Below, in pieces: positions 6,469 through 12,403 of a DNA stretch of 15,838 nt. The notes under the pieces are model-generated. The model saw nothing but the letters and a program-made list of their open reading frames with translations. It ran no database searches and was not told the origin of the DNA. This DNA is from Actinomycetes bacterium (GTDB taxonomy: Bacteria > Actinomycetota > Actinomycetes > Actinomycetales > Demequinaceae), in assembly GCA_023432235.1 (NCBI GenBank), contig JAEYUX010000164.1:1-15838 (forward strand), read 5' to 3'. A program made the position numbers and the translations under genes. Each line of letters opens with the position of its first letter. Within the stretch, counting starts at the first letter, position 1.

Positions 6469-7509
6469 CTACGGCTCGACCGTCACCTTGATGGCAGCAC
6501 CGCGCCGCACGATGTCAAATGCGTCCAATACGCGCTCGAGCGGAATGTGCTCAGTGATCAGGTCCTTTACGGGGACCTGCCCTGACGCGATCATCTCAAG
6601 CGCGGCCTTGTTGTGATGCGGCGCCGAGCCGTTTGCGCCAAAGATCCGCAACTGGCGGTAGTGGACCAGATTCGAGTCGCACGTGATAGTGGGGTTGGTC
6701 TTGGGCAAGCCACCAAAGAAGGAGATGCGCCCATTGCGCGCGGCCATCGAGATCGCCTGCTCCTGAGCGACGTTCGCCGCTGTGGCAGTAATGATGCAGT
6801 CGGCGCCGCGACCTTCGGTCAGTTCGAGCACCTTGTCCACCACGTCCACCTCTGAGCCGTTGATGACCTCATCAGGCCCAACGGCGTCGGCCGTCATGGC
6901 GAGCCGTTCCGCATTGACATCGATGAGGAACACCCGGCCAGCGCCGTTGGCCCGTGCCAAGCGGATGTGCATCGCGCCAATCGGTCCAGCACCAAACACC
7001 ACCACGGTGTCGCCGTCTTCGATGCCCAGAATGCGCTGTGCGTTGATCGCACAGGCGAGAGGCTCGGCAGCCGACGCCTCGTCGAAACCCACTCCCTCGG
7101 GGATGCGGTTGAGACCGTCGACCTTCATCACCTCGCGGGGAACGATCATGTATTCGGCGAAGCCGCCGTCGTACTGATAGCCCATCGACGTCTGGTTCTG
7201 ACAGACCTCCATCCAACCGCGCGAACACTCGTAGCAATCCCCGCACGGAACCGCGGCAATGACCTGGACGCGCTCGCCCACGTTCCATCCAGCAACGCCG
7301 TCGCCGATCTCGACGATCTCGCCCGCGATCTCGTGGCCGATGATGCGCGGCGGGCTGAGGTTCTGGTGACCGTTGTGGAAGATCTTCACGTCAGTGCCGC
7401 ACGTCGAGCAGTTGCGAACGCGGAGCTTCACTTCGCCCGGGCCCACCTGGGGCTCGGGGACATCCTCGATGCGGAGATCCTCCGGGGCGTAGAACTTGAG
7501 TGCTTTCAC
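6469..7509 (-). CDS. Zinc-dependent polyol (polyol-phosphate) dehydrogenase, MDR superfamily
   Basis: The 346-residue protein is a medium-chain dehydrogenase/reductase of the sorbitol / galactitol-1-phosphate / threonine dehydrogenase type. Catalytic-zinc ligands are visible as Cys37 (CSTCGTD), His59-Glu60 (GHEIAGE) and Glu149 (AAEPLACA). A structural zinc is held by Cys89, Cys92, Cys95 and Cys103. The Rossmann motif GAGPIG (173-178) is followed by LIDVN with Asp197, favouring NAD over NADP. The start is GTG 7509; an AAGGA lies rather far upstream (about 11 bases). It follows the EIIA gene by 33 bases. In context it should oxidise the phosphorylated polyol delivered by the mannitol-type PTS. 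It is not MtlD, which belongs to the long-chain polyol dehydrogenases. Whether it oxidises C2 (giving fructose-1-phosphate) or C5 (giving fructose-6-phosphate) cannot be read from sequence. Confidence 0.9.
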   Translation of the reverse strand: MKALKFYAPEDLRIEDVPEPQVGPGEVKLRVRNCSTCGTDVKIFHNGHQNLSPPRIIGHEIAGEIVEIGDGVAGWNVGERVQVIAAVPCGDCYECSRGWMEVCQNQTSMGYQYDGGFAEYMIVPREVMKVDGLNRIPEGVGFDEASAAEPLACAINAQRILGIEDGDTVVVFGAGPIGAMHIRLARANGAGRVFLIDVNAERLAMTADAVGPDEVINGSEVDVVDKVLELTEGRGADCIITATAANVAQEQAISMAARNGRISFFGGLPKTNPTITCDSNLVHYRQLRIFGANGSAPHHNKAALEMIASGQVPVKDLITEHIPLERVLDAFDIVRRGAAIKVTVEP

Positions 7510-7542
7510 TGCGGCGTGGTCCTTCCGTGCGCGTTGTTGGTA

Positions 7543-7986
7543 TCAGGCGTGGGGGGTAAGGAGCGCGAGAACCTCATCGGTTGAGGAGGCATCACGCAAT
7601 GCGGCGGCGGATTCCGGATCCATCAGGACCGTCGCCAGGGACTGGAGGATCTCGACGTGCTCCTCTGAGCGGGACGCGATGGGGATGCACACAAACACGG
7701 TGTTGCCGTCCCAATCCACGCCGTCGGGAAACTGAAGATAGGCAATGGCGGCGCGCTCGATGTGCGCCCGCGATTCATTTGTGCCGTGGGGGATCGCGAC
7801 GCCCTCTCCCACGTACGTCGACACCGACTCCTCCCGCACGAGGATCGCGTCGGCGTACGCGGGAGTTGCGGCACCAATGTCCGTCAGCACCGCGCCGCAC
7901 TGAGCCAGCGCATCCGCCTTGTCCTCAGCCGTGAGGCCAAGGCGGATTGCGCTGGGCTCGAGGATGGCCCGTGAGTCAGGACTCAA
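7543..7986 (-). CDS. mtlF: PTS EIIA, mannitol/fructose type (MtlF-like)
   Basis: EIIA receives phosphate from HPr on a histidine and hands it to EIIB. The reading frame shows the EIIA-Man/Fru-type fold with the active-site sequence GEGVAIPHGT; His67 corresponds to His65 of MtlF-type proteins. There is no ATG or GTG near the correct N-terminus. The only sensible start is TTG at 7986, which gives 147 residues (MtlF is about 145) and overlaps the end of EIIB by 11 bases; the longer open frame further upstream runs inside EIIB and is spurious. The ribosome site is weak, so translation is probably coupled to EIIB. A stand-alone EIIA next to a stand-alone EIIB and EIIC makes the permease a three-protein system. 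Confidence 0.9.
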   Translation of the reverse strand: MSPDSRAILEPSAIRLGLTAEDKADALAQCGAVLTDIGAATPAYADAILVREESVSTYVGEGVAIPHGTNESRAHIERAAIAYLQFPDGVDWDGNTVFVCIPIASRSEEHVEILQSLATVLMDPESAAALRDASSTDEVLALLTPHA

Positions 7987-8284
7987 GGGTCTGTCCCGTC
8001 TTGATGGCAGTTTCGACCTTCGCAAAGGCGGGATCGCCCATGAAGATCGCGAACGGGACCACCACGGCATTGGGGGCCGTGGCCTGTGCACGAGATGCGA
8101 GGCCCTGGTGGCACAACACCACGGATGCATCGGCCGGAATCTCATCCACCGGCGTGTGCACCACATCCACTCCTAGTGGCTGCAGCTTGGCCCGCATGGA
8201 GGAGGCCACCATCACGCTGCTCCCCATGCCCGCGTCGCAGGCAATCACCACTCGCTTGACGTCAGCACCATTAATTGACGGCAT
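7976..8284 (-). CDS. PTS EIIB, mannitol type, stand-alone
   Basis: This 102-residue cytoplasmic phosphocarrier has the mannitol EIIB P-loop CDAGMGSS at 16-23, with Cys16 as the phosphorylated residue, and the usual downstream VDEIP and VLCHQGLA segments. In the classic MtlA protein this domain is fused behind EIIC; here it is its own gene with a strong AAAGGAG ribosome site eight bases before ATG 8284. It lies 42 bases after the EIIC stop, and its own stop is overlapped by the EIIA start. It passes phosphate from EIIA to the polyol bound in EIIC. Confidence 0.93.
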   Translation of the reverse strand: MPSINGADVKRVVIACDAGMGSSVMVASSMRAKLQPLGVDVVHTPVDEIPADASVVLCHQGLASRAQATAPNAVVVPFAIFMGDPAFAKVETAIKTGQTLES

Positions 8285-8326
8285 CGTCGTGCTCCTTTAC
8301 TTCGTTGTATCGGGATGTTGTCGACG

Positions 8327-9487
8327 CTACGCCGCGGCGGTCGCTTCCGCCTCCGCAGCCTGCTGCGCCTCGAACTCCTCGTTCTCGAGCTTGACCGTCT
8401 TGTCCGTCACCAGCAGGAACCATGCAGCCGCGAAGGCAACCGCTGCCGCAATGAGGACCTGGATGATCATGCCGACCACACCACTTGGCGGCGAGACCGC
8501 GAAGTAGGCGAAGATCGAGCCGGGCGACGGCGGACCGGTGAGTCCGTTGTTGAGGATCGTTCCGGTGAGCACACCCGACATACCGCCGAGGATCATCGCG
8601 ATGATGAGCTTGGGCTTCATGAGGACGTACGGGAAGTAGACCTCGTGGATACCACCCAAGAAGTGGATGATCGCGACACCGGGAATCGACGCGCGGTACA
8701 TCTTCGGGCCAACCAACATGAAGGCAAGCAGCATGCCGAGGCCGGGACCGGGGTTGGTCTCAATCATGAACAAGATCGACTTGCCGTGATCGATGACGTC
8801 TTGTGATCCGAGCGGCGTAAACACGCCGTGGTTGATCGCGTTGTTAAGGAACAGCACCTTGGCTGGCTCGACGATGATCGAGACCACCGGCAGCAGGTTG
8901 TTGGACACGAGCACGTCCACACCGTCACCCGCGCGGTCCACGAGCCACGACACAACCGGACCGATGATGAGGCGGCCAAGCACCGCGAGGCCCGCACCGA
9001 TGATGCCGATCGAGAAGTTGTCGACGAGCATCTCGAAGCCGCTCTTGATCTTGCCGTGAATGAGCTTGTCGAACTGCTTGAGAACCCAGGCGGCACCAGG
9101 ACCCACGAGCATGGCGCCGAGGAACATTGGCACGCTCGCGCCAACGATGACACCTGCCGTGACGATGGCACCAATGACAGCACCGCGCTGTCCGTGGACC
9201 ATGCGACCACCCGTGTAACCGATGAGGATCGGCAAGAGGTAGGTGATCATCGGACCGACGAGCCCACCCCCTGTGAGCCCCGGCTCACCAAACTCGCCAA
9301 AGCCACCGAGCTTGTCGACCGGAATCCAGCCAGACTCGATGAACAAAGCGGTGATGAGACCCCACGCCACAAAGGCGCCAATGTTGGGCATGATCATGCC
9401 CGAGAGGAATCGACCGAAGCGCTGGACCTGGGCGCTCGCCCCACGCCCCGTCCGGTTCTTCTTGTCCTGAATATCAGGTGTTGACAT
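8327..9487 (-). CDS. mtlA: PTS mannitol-type permease EIIC
   Basis: The membrane channel of the polyol PTS: it binds the polyol outside and releases it inside as a phosphate ester. The 386-residue protein closely follows the MtlA EIIC domain: FGRFLSGMIMPNIGAFVAWG near the start (24-43), NNAINHG (215-221), and the family hallmark GGIHEVYFPYVLMKP (278-292), whose glutamate (Glu282) matches the substrate-binding glutamate of E. coli MtlA. Several hydrophobic segments are visible, the last ending at about residue 360. The tail is charged and alanine-rich (ENEEFEAQQAAEAEATAAA type), resembling the linker that joins EIIC to EIIB in fused proteins, but a TAG stop follows. ATG 9487 is preceded by GAAGGAA. 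This is the first gene of the operon, directly downstream of the promoter at 9574-9602. Mannitol is the most likely substrate, but another hexitol is possible. Confidence 0.95.
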   Translation of the reverse strand: MSTPDIQDKKNRTGRGASAQVQRFGRFLSGMIMPNIGAFVAWGLITALFIESGWIPVDKLGGFGEFGEPGLTGGGLVGPMITYLLPILIGYTGGRMVHGQRGAVIGAIVTAGVIVGASVPMFLGAMLVGPGAAWVLKQFDKLIHGKIKSGFEMLVDNFSIGIIGAGLAVLGRLIIGPVVSWLVDRAGDGVDVLVSNNLLPVVSIIVEPAKVLFLNNAINHGVFTPLGSQDVIDHGKSILFMIETNPGPGLGMLLAFMLVGPKMYRASIPGVAIIHFLGGIHEVYFPYVLMKPKLIIAMILGGMSGVLTGTILNNGLTGPPSPGSIFAYFAVSPPSGVVGMIIQVLIAAAVAFAAAWFLLVTDKTVKLENEEFEAQQAAEAEATAAA

Positions 9488-9556
9488 GCGTTCCTTCCCT
9501 TCCTTGCCTCGCGTCGTTGCGAGAGGCGGAGATGCATGCTGCCCGTTTGGGCCTGT

Positions 9557-9570
9557 CTACGTTGACAGAA
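9557..9570 (-). promoter_or_regulatory. Candidate DeoR operator, copy 1
   Basis: CTA-CGTT-GACAGAA. It matches copy 2 (9606-9619) at 10 of 10 fixed positions of CTA-N4-GACAGAA. It overlaps the predicted transcription start of the polyol operon (about 9567), an ideal place for repression. CTGTC (9553-9557) and GACAG (9564-9568) also form an inverted repeat here. Confidence 0.45.
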
Positions 9571-9573
9571 GGC

Positions 9574-9602
9574 AATCTAGGGGCACATTCGGGCAGAGTC
9601 AA
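9574..9602 (-). promoter_or_regulatory. Promoter of the polyol PTS operon
   Basis: On the minus strand TTGACT (9602-9597) and TAGATT (9579-9574) are separated by exactly 17 bases. Both hexamers match the housekeeping sigma consensus well. Transcription would begin near 9567, leaving a leader of about 80 bases before the EIIC ATG at 9487. Two direct-repeat boxes flank it, one over the start site and one just upstream of the -35. Confidence 0.65.
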
Positions 9603-9605
9603 GCG

Positions 9606-9619
9606 CTAAACGGACAGAA
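9606..9619 (-). promoter_or_regulatory. Candidate DeoR operator, copy 2
   Basis: CTA-AACG-GACAGAA, a direct repeat of copy 1 with a start-to-start distance of 49 bases. It abuts the -35 hexamer of the polyol operon promoter. DeoR-family repressors often bind separated direct repeats and loop or oligomerise between them. The cognate protein is most likely the DeoR-type regulator at 5684-6445 (inference). Confidence 0.45.
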
Positions 9620-9679
9620 ACGGGCCCTAAGGCGGCGGGAGTGTGAGTGCGTCAACCGGGAACGAGCCGTCGCTCTCGC

Positions 9680-9705
9680 TAGGCTTGGGCCGATCAATCG
9701 AGGAG
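9680..9705 (+). promoter_or_regulatory. -10 element and ribosome site of the beta-subunit gene
   Basis: TAGGCT at 9680-9685 is a plausible -10, with transcription starting near 9692; no convincing -35 is seen. GAGGAG at 9700-9705 is the ribosome site, four bases before GTG 9710, and fixes that start. The divergent polyol promoter lies about 80 bases away. Confidence 0.4.
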
Positions 9706-9709
9706 TACT

Positions 9710-11299
9710 GTGACCGCCACACCCACACCGAAGTCGACTGCCGGAGCACTTGACGGCCTTCGCGAGCGCATGGCCGCGGCCGTTGACGCACCGGAAGAGA
9801 ACGCGCGCAACAAGCAGCACGCGCGCGGCAAGAAGACTGCCCGCGAACGCATCGAGGCGTTGCTCGACGACGGCTCCTTTGTCGAGTTCGACGCCCTCAC
9901 GCGGCACCGGTCCACCAACTTTGGCCTCGACAAGAACCGCCCATACGGTGACGGCGTTGTCACCGGCTACGGCACCATCGACGGCCGCCAGGTCGCGGTG
10001 TACTCGCAGGACTTCACCGTCTTCGGCGGCTCCCTTGGCGAGGTCCACGGCCACAAGATCACCAAGGTGCAGGACTTTGCGCTCCGTACCGGTGTGCCGC
10101 TCATCGGCATCTCTGACGGCGGTGGCGCGCGTATCCAGGAGGGCGTCGCGGCCCTCACCCAGTTCGCCGAGATCTTCCGCCGCAATGTCGCCGCATCCGG
10201 CGTCATCCCCCAGATCTCGATCATCCTGGGCCCCAGTGCCGGCGGCGCCGTCTACTCCCCCGCACTCACCGACTTCATCGTGATGGCGGATGGCACGTCG
10301 CAGATGTTCATCACCGGCCCCGATGTCATCAAGTCGGTCACCGGTGAAGAAGTGACCTTTGAAGAACTCGGTGGCGGCGAGACCCACAACGTGAAGTCCG
10401 GCGTTGCGCACTACCTCGCCACCGACGAGGACGATGCGATCGAGTACGTCCAGCATCTTGTCCAGTTCCTGCCCCAAAACAACCTGTCCGACCCGCCGTC
10501 ATGGGACAGCGAGGCCGACCTCGACGTGAGCGACGCGGACCTCGCGCTCGACACTCTTGTTCCGGACAGTGACAACCAGCCATATGACATGAAGACCGTC
10601 ATTGAGTCCGTGCTTGACGACGGTGACTTCCTTGAGGTGCAGCCCCTCTTCGCCCCCAATGTGGTGGTGGGCTTCGGTCACGTCGAGGGTCACTCAGTAG
10701 GCGTTGTCGCCAACCAGCCGTTGTCGATGGCAGGCACTCTCGACATCAACGCTGCGGAAAAGGCCGCCCGTTTTGTGCGCACGTGCGACGCCTTCAATAT
10801 CCCCGTGCTCACCTTTGTGGACGTGCCGGGCTTCCTCCCCGGCGTCGGCCAGGAGCACCAGGGCATCATCCGCCGCGGCGCAAAGCTCATCTACGCCTAC
10901 GCCGAAGCAACCGTGCCGCTCATCACCGTCATCACGCGCAAGGCTTACGGCGGTGCGTACATCGTCATGGCGTCAAAGCAGTTGGGCGCCGACATCAACC
11001 TCGCATGGCCTACCGCCCAAATTGCCGTCATGGGCGCGGGCGGTGCCGTCAACATCCTCCAGCGCCGCGCACTTGCGACCGTTGCCGAGGCTGGCGGCGA
11101 CGTCGAGGCCGAGCGCGCCCGCCTTACCGCGGAGTACGAAGAAGCGCTCGTCAACCCGTATGACGCTGCGGACAAGGGCTACGTGGACGCCGTCATTGAG
11201 CCGAGCCAGACCCGCGCTCACATTGTGCGCGGACTGCGTGCGCTGCGGACCAAGCGTGCCTCGCTGCCGCCCAAGAAGCACGGAAACATCCCGCTGTGA
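9710..11299 (+). CDS. pccB: Acyl-CoA carboxylase beta (carboxyltransferase) subunit, PccB/AccD5-like
   Basis: Transfers the carboxyl group from carboxybiotin to acetyl- or propionyl-CoA, making malonyl- or methylmalonyl-CoA for lipid synthesis. The 529-residue protein has two crotonase-like halves: [12 protein letters not shown] (134-145) and [16 protein letters not shown] (174-189) in the first, [15 protein letters not shown] (371-385) and [13 protein letters not shown] (411-423) in the second. These glycine pairs form the oxyanion holes. Length is typical of actinobacterial AccD/PccB (about 520-550). Start GTG 9710 has GAGGAG four bases upstream. The stop overlaps the epsilon-subunit GTG by four bases. 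Its partners are the epsilon subunit (11296), the alpha subunit (15354) and BirA (1869-2702). Acetyl versus propionyl preference cannot be decided by eye. Confidence 0.96.
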   Translation: MTATPTPKSTAGALDGLRERMAAAVDAPEENARNKQHARGKKTARERIEALLDDGSFVEFDALTRHRSTNFGLDKNRPYGDGVVTGYGTIDGRQVAVYSQDFTVFGGSLGEVHGHKITKVQDFALRTGVPLIGISDGGGARIQEGVAALTQFAEIFRRNVAASGVIPQISIILGPSAGGAVYSPALTDFIVMADGTSQMFITGPDVIKSVTGEEVTFEELGGGETHNVKSGVAHYLATDEDDAIEYVQHLVQFLPQNNLSDPPSWDSEADLDVSDADLALDTLVPDSDNQPYDMKTVIESVLDDGDFLEVQPLFAPNVVVGFGHVEGHSVGVVANQPLSMAGTLDINAAEKAARFVRTCDAFNIPVLTFVDVPGFLPGVGQEHQGIIRRGAKLIYAYAEATVPLITVITRKAYGGAYIVMASKQLGADINLAWPTAQIAVMGAGGAVNILQRRALATVAEAGGDVEAERARLTAEYEEALVNPYDAADKGYVDAVIEPSQTRAHIVRGLRALRTKRASLPPKKHGNIPL

Positions 11300-11541
11300 A
11301 TCACGCTCAAGACCAAGCAATCGCCGCCGCCGCGTCGATGCGGGTGGTCCGTGGTGCGCCCGACGAGGAAGAGCTCGCCGCTCTCGTCGCCGGCGTCGTC
11401 GCCATGGCGTCAAGCGCGAGTGTGGACGAAGAGCCAGGCTCGCCAACATCGGCGTGGATGGACCGTTCCCGCACATTGCGCGGCGCTCGCCACGACGTCC
11501 TCGGCCGCGGCGAATCGGCCTGGCGTCACTCTTTGCGATGA
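11296..11541 (+). CDS. accE: Acyl-CoA carboxylase epsilon subunit
   Basis: A small 81-residue protein. Actinobacterial acyl-CoA carboxylases contain such an epsilon subunit, which stabilises or stimulates the alpha-beta complex. The recognisable parts are the segment [18 protein letters not shown] (15-32), the commonest feature of AccE proteins, and the C-terminal W-R pattern SAWRHSLR. The middle is low-complexity and variable, as in the family. GTG 11296 overlaps the beta-subunit stop (GTGA), and its own stop overlaps the next ATG (ATGA), so three genes are translated as a coupled unit. The call rests on the motif plus position directly after the beta subunit. Confidence 0.88.
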   Translation: MNHAQDQAIAAAASMRVVRGAPDEEELAALVAGVVAMASSASVDEEPGSPTSAWMDRSRTLRGARHDVLGRGESAWRHSLR

Positions 11542-12149
11542 CCCGCGCCCCCCTCACTGCTCTTGGGGTTGGCGCGGCCTTTGTCGCGGCGCCGACGCTG
11601 GCTTTACGTGTCGCGACGCACTCACGAATTCACGCGGTTGACTCGCCCGCCGTGCGCCCGGCGATCGCCGCCTTGGTGCTTGGTGCGCGCGTATGGGCGG
11701 ACGGACGGCCCAGCCGCTTCCTTCGCGAGCGCGTCGAGGCGGGAGCTGCGCTGTGGCATCTCGGTCTCGTTGAGCGCGTCATGGTGAGCGGTTCGGGCCA
11801 CAACCTCGAAGGCCTTGATGAGACGGCCGCGATGTTGCGGACAGCCATTGCCGCCGGAGTGCCCGCCACCGTCATCGATGTGGACTCAGCAGGTCACGAC
11901 TCGCGCGCCTCCGCAGTGAACGCCGCCGCCGCTGGGTATCAATCGGTCATTGTGTGTTCGCAAGAGTTCCACCTGCCGCGCGCGGTGTGGCTGTGCCTGC
12001 GCGCGGGCCTCGATGCTCAAGGCGTTCACCCGCCGGTGCTGATCCGCAAGCACACCGCGATCGGCTACGCCAGGGAGGCCGCGGCGACATGGAAGGCGCT
12101 CATCGAAGAATCTGCCGAGATGATGCGCGAACGGGACCTAAGTAATTAG
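11538..12149 (+). CDS. DUF218 / SanA-YdcF-like membrane-anchored protein
   Basis: This 203-residue protein belongs to the DUF218 (SanA/YdcF/ElyC) superfamily, whose members are linked to envelope integrity; the biochemical reaction is poorly known. One hydrophobic helix near the N-terminus (about 6-26) would anchor it with the domain outside. Family elements: VLGARVWADGRPSRFLRERV (47-66), VMVSGSG (81-87), the acidic/arginine signature DSAGHDSRASA (116-126) and SQEFHLPRAVW (141-151), which corresponds to the usual S-x-x-F/Y-H-x-x-R element. The start at ATG 11538 overlaps the epsilon-subunit stop by four bases; the open frame extends far upstream inside the beta-subunit gene, but that part is a shadow. 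The stop codon TAG lies inside the downstream DtxR box. Confidence 0.87.
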   Translation: MTRAPLTALGVGAAFVAAPTLALRVATHSRIHAVDSPAVRPAIAALVLGARVWADGRPSRFLRERVEAGAALWHLGLVERVMVSGSGHNLEGLDETAAMLRTAIAAGVPATVIDVDSAGHDSRASAVNAAAAGYQSVIVCSQEFHLPRAVWLCLRAGLDAQGVHPPVLIRKHTAIGYAREAAATWKALIEESAEMMRERDLSN

Positions 12150-12164
12150 GAAAGCCTTTCCTCA
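12146..12164 (+). promoter_or_regulatory. DtxR/IdeR iron box
   Basis: TTAGGAAAGCCTTTCCTCA fits the 19-base DtxR/IdeR operator (consensus TTAGGTTAGCCTAACCTAA) with a perfect central 7-1-7 palindrome AGGAAAG-C-CTTTCCT. It covers the place where a -35 would sit for the feoA promoter (-10 at 12170), so an Fe(II)-loaded repressor would block feo transcription when iron is plentiful. Confidence 0.75.
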
Positions 12165-12169
12165 CAAAA

Positions 12170-12182
12170 TAGCCTGACGTTG
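12170..12182 (+). promoter_or_regulatory. -10 element of leaderless feoA promoter
   Basis: TAGCCT (12170-12175) is followed by six bases and then GTG 12182, which places the transcription start on the start codon. No Shine-Dalgarno is present. The hexamer is identical to that in front of birA. The DtxR box overlaps the expected -35 position. Confidence 0.55.
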
Positions 12183-12403
12183 TGTTGCTCAGCGCGCTCC
12201 GTCCCGGGGCGTCGGCACGCGTGCGCAGCGTAAGCGCCGAGTCCGACGCCGTCCTCCGTTTGCGCGAAATGGGACTTCACAACGGCGTCACCGTTCGACT
12301 CGATCTCATTGCCGCAGGCGGCGCGTGCATCGTCACCGTTGGCTCCGCCCGCCTCGCCGTTGACCGCGCTACCGCCGCCCTCATCGACCTGGATCTGCCA
12401 TGA
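12182..12403 (+). CDS. feoA: Ferrous iron transport protein FeoA
   Basis: FeoA is a small cytoplasmic SH3-like protein that assists the FeoB ferrous-iron permease. The 73-residue product shows the FeoA pattern: LRPGASARVRSV at the start, the central REMGLHNGVTVRL (28-40; family R-L-x-x-M-G-hydrophobic) and the terminal strand VTVGSARLAVDRATAALI. Start GTG 12182 has no ribosome site and fits leaderless initiation. It overlaps feoB by four bases (ATGA). Iron control through the DtxR/IdeR box just upstream is likely. Confidence 0.93.
   Translation: MLLSALRPGASARVRSVSAESDAVLRLREMGLHNGVTVRLDLIAAGGACIVTVGSARLAVDRATAALIDLDLP

Noticed and set aside
7986..8166. Longer N-terminus for the EIIA frame, extending into EIIB
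   Set aside because: The extra sequence is Arg/Pro/Ser-rich and lies inside the EIIB gene in another frame; starting at TTG 7986 gives the normal EIIA length.
9600..9610. AGCGCT core in the polyol operon promoter, as in LacI operators
   Set aside because: The flanks are not symmetric and it overlaps the better-supported CTA-N4-GACAGAA repeat and the -35; the local regulator is DeoR-type, not LacI.
9641..9656. TGTGA...TCA resembling a CRP site before the beta-subunit gene
   Set aside because: The spacer is five bases and the second half-site is incomplete (TCAAC), unlike the perfect site at 974-989.
9599..10477. 292-codon minus-strand frame opposite the beta-subunit gene
   Set aside because: Shadow of the carboxyltransferase gene; charged low-complexity product, and it would run through the promoter of the beta-subunit gene.
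10704..11537. Long upstream part of the frame that contains the SanA-like gene
   Set aside because: It lies inside the beta-subunit gene in another frame and gives Ser/Arg/Pro-rich nonsense; only the part from ATG 11538 is homologous to DUF218.
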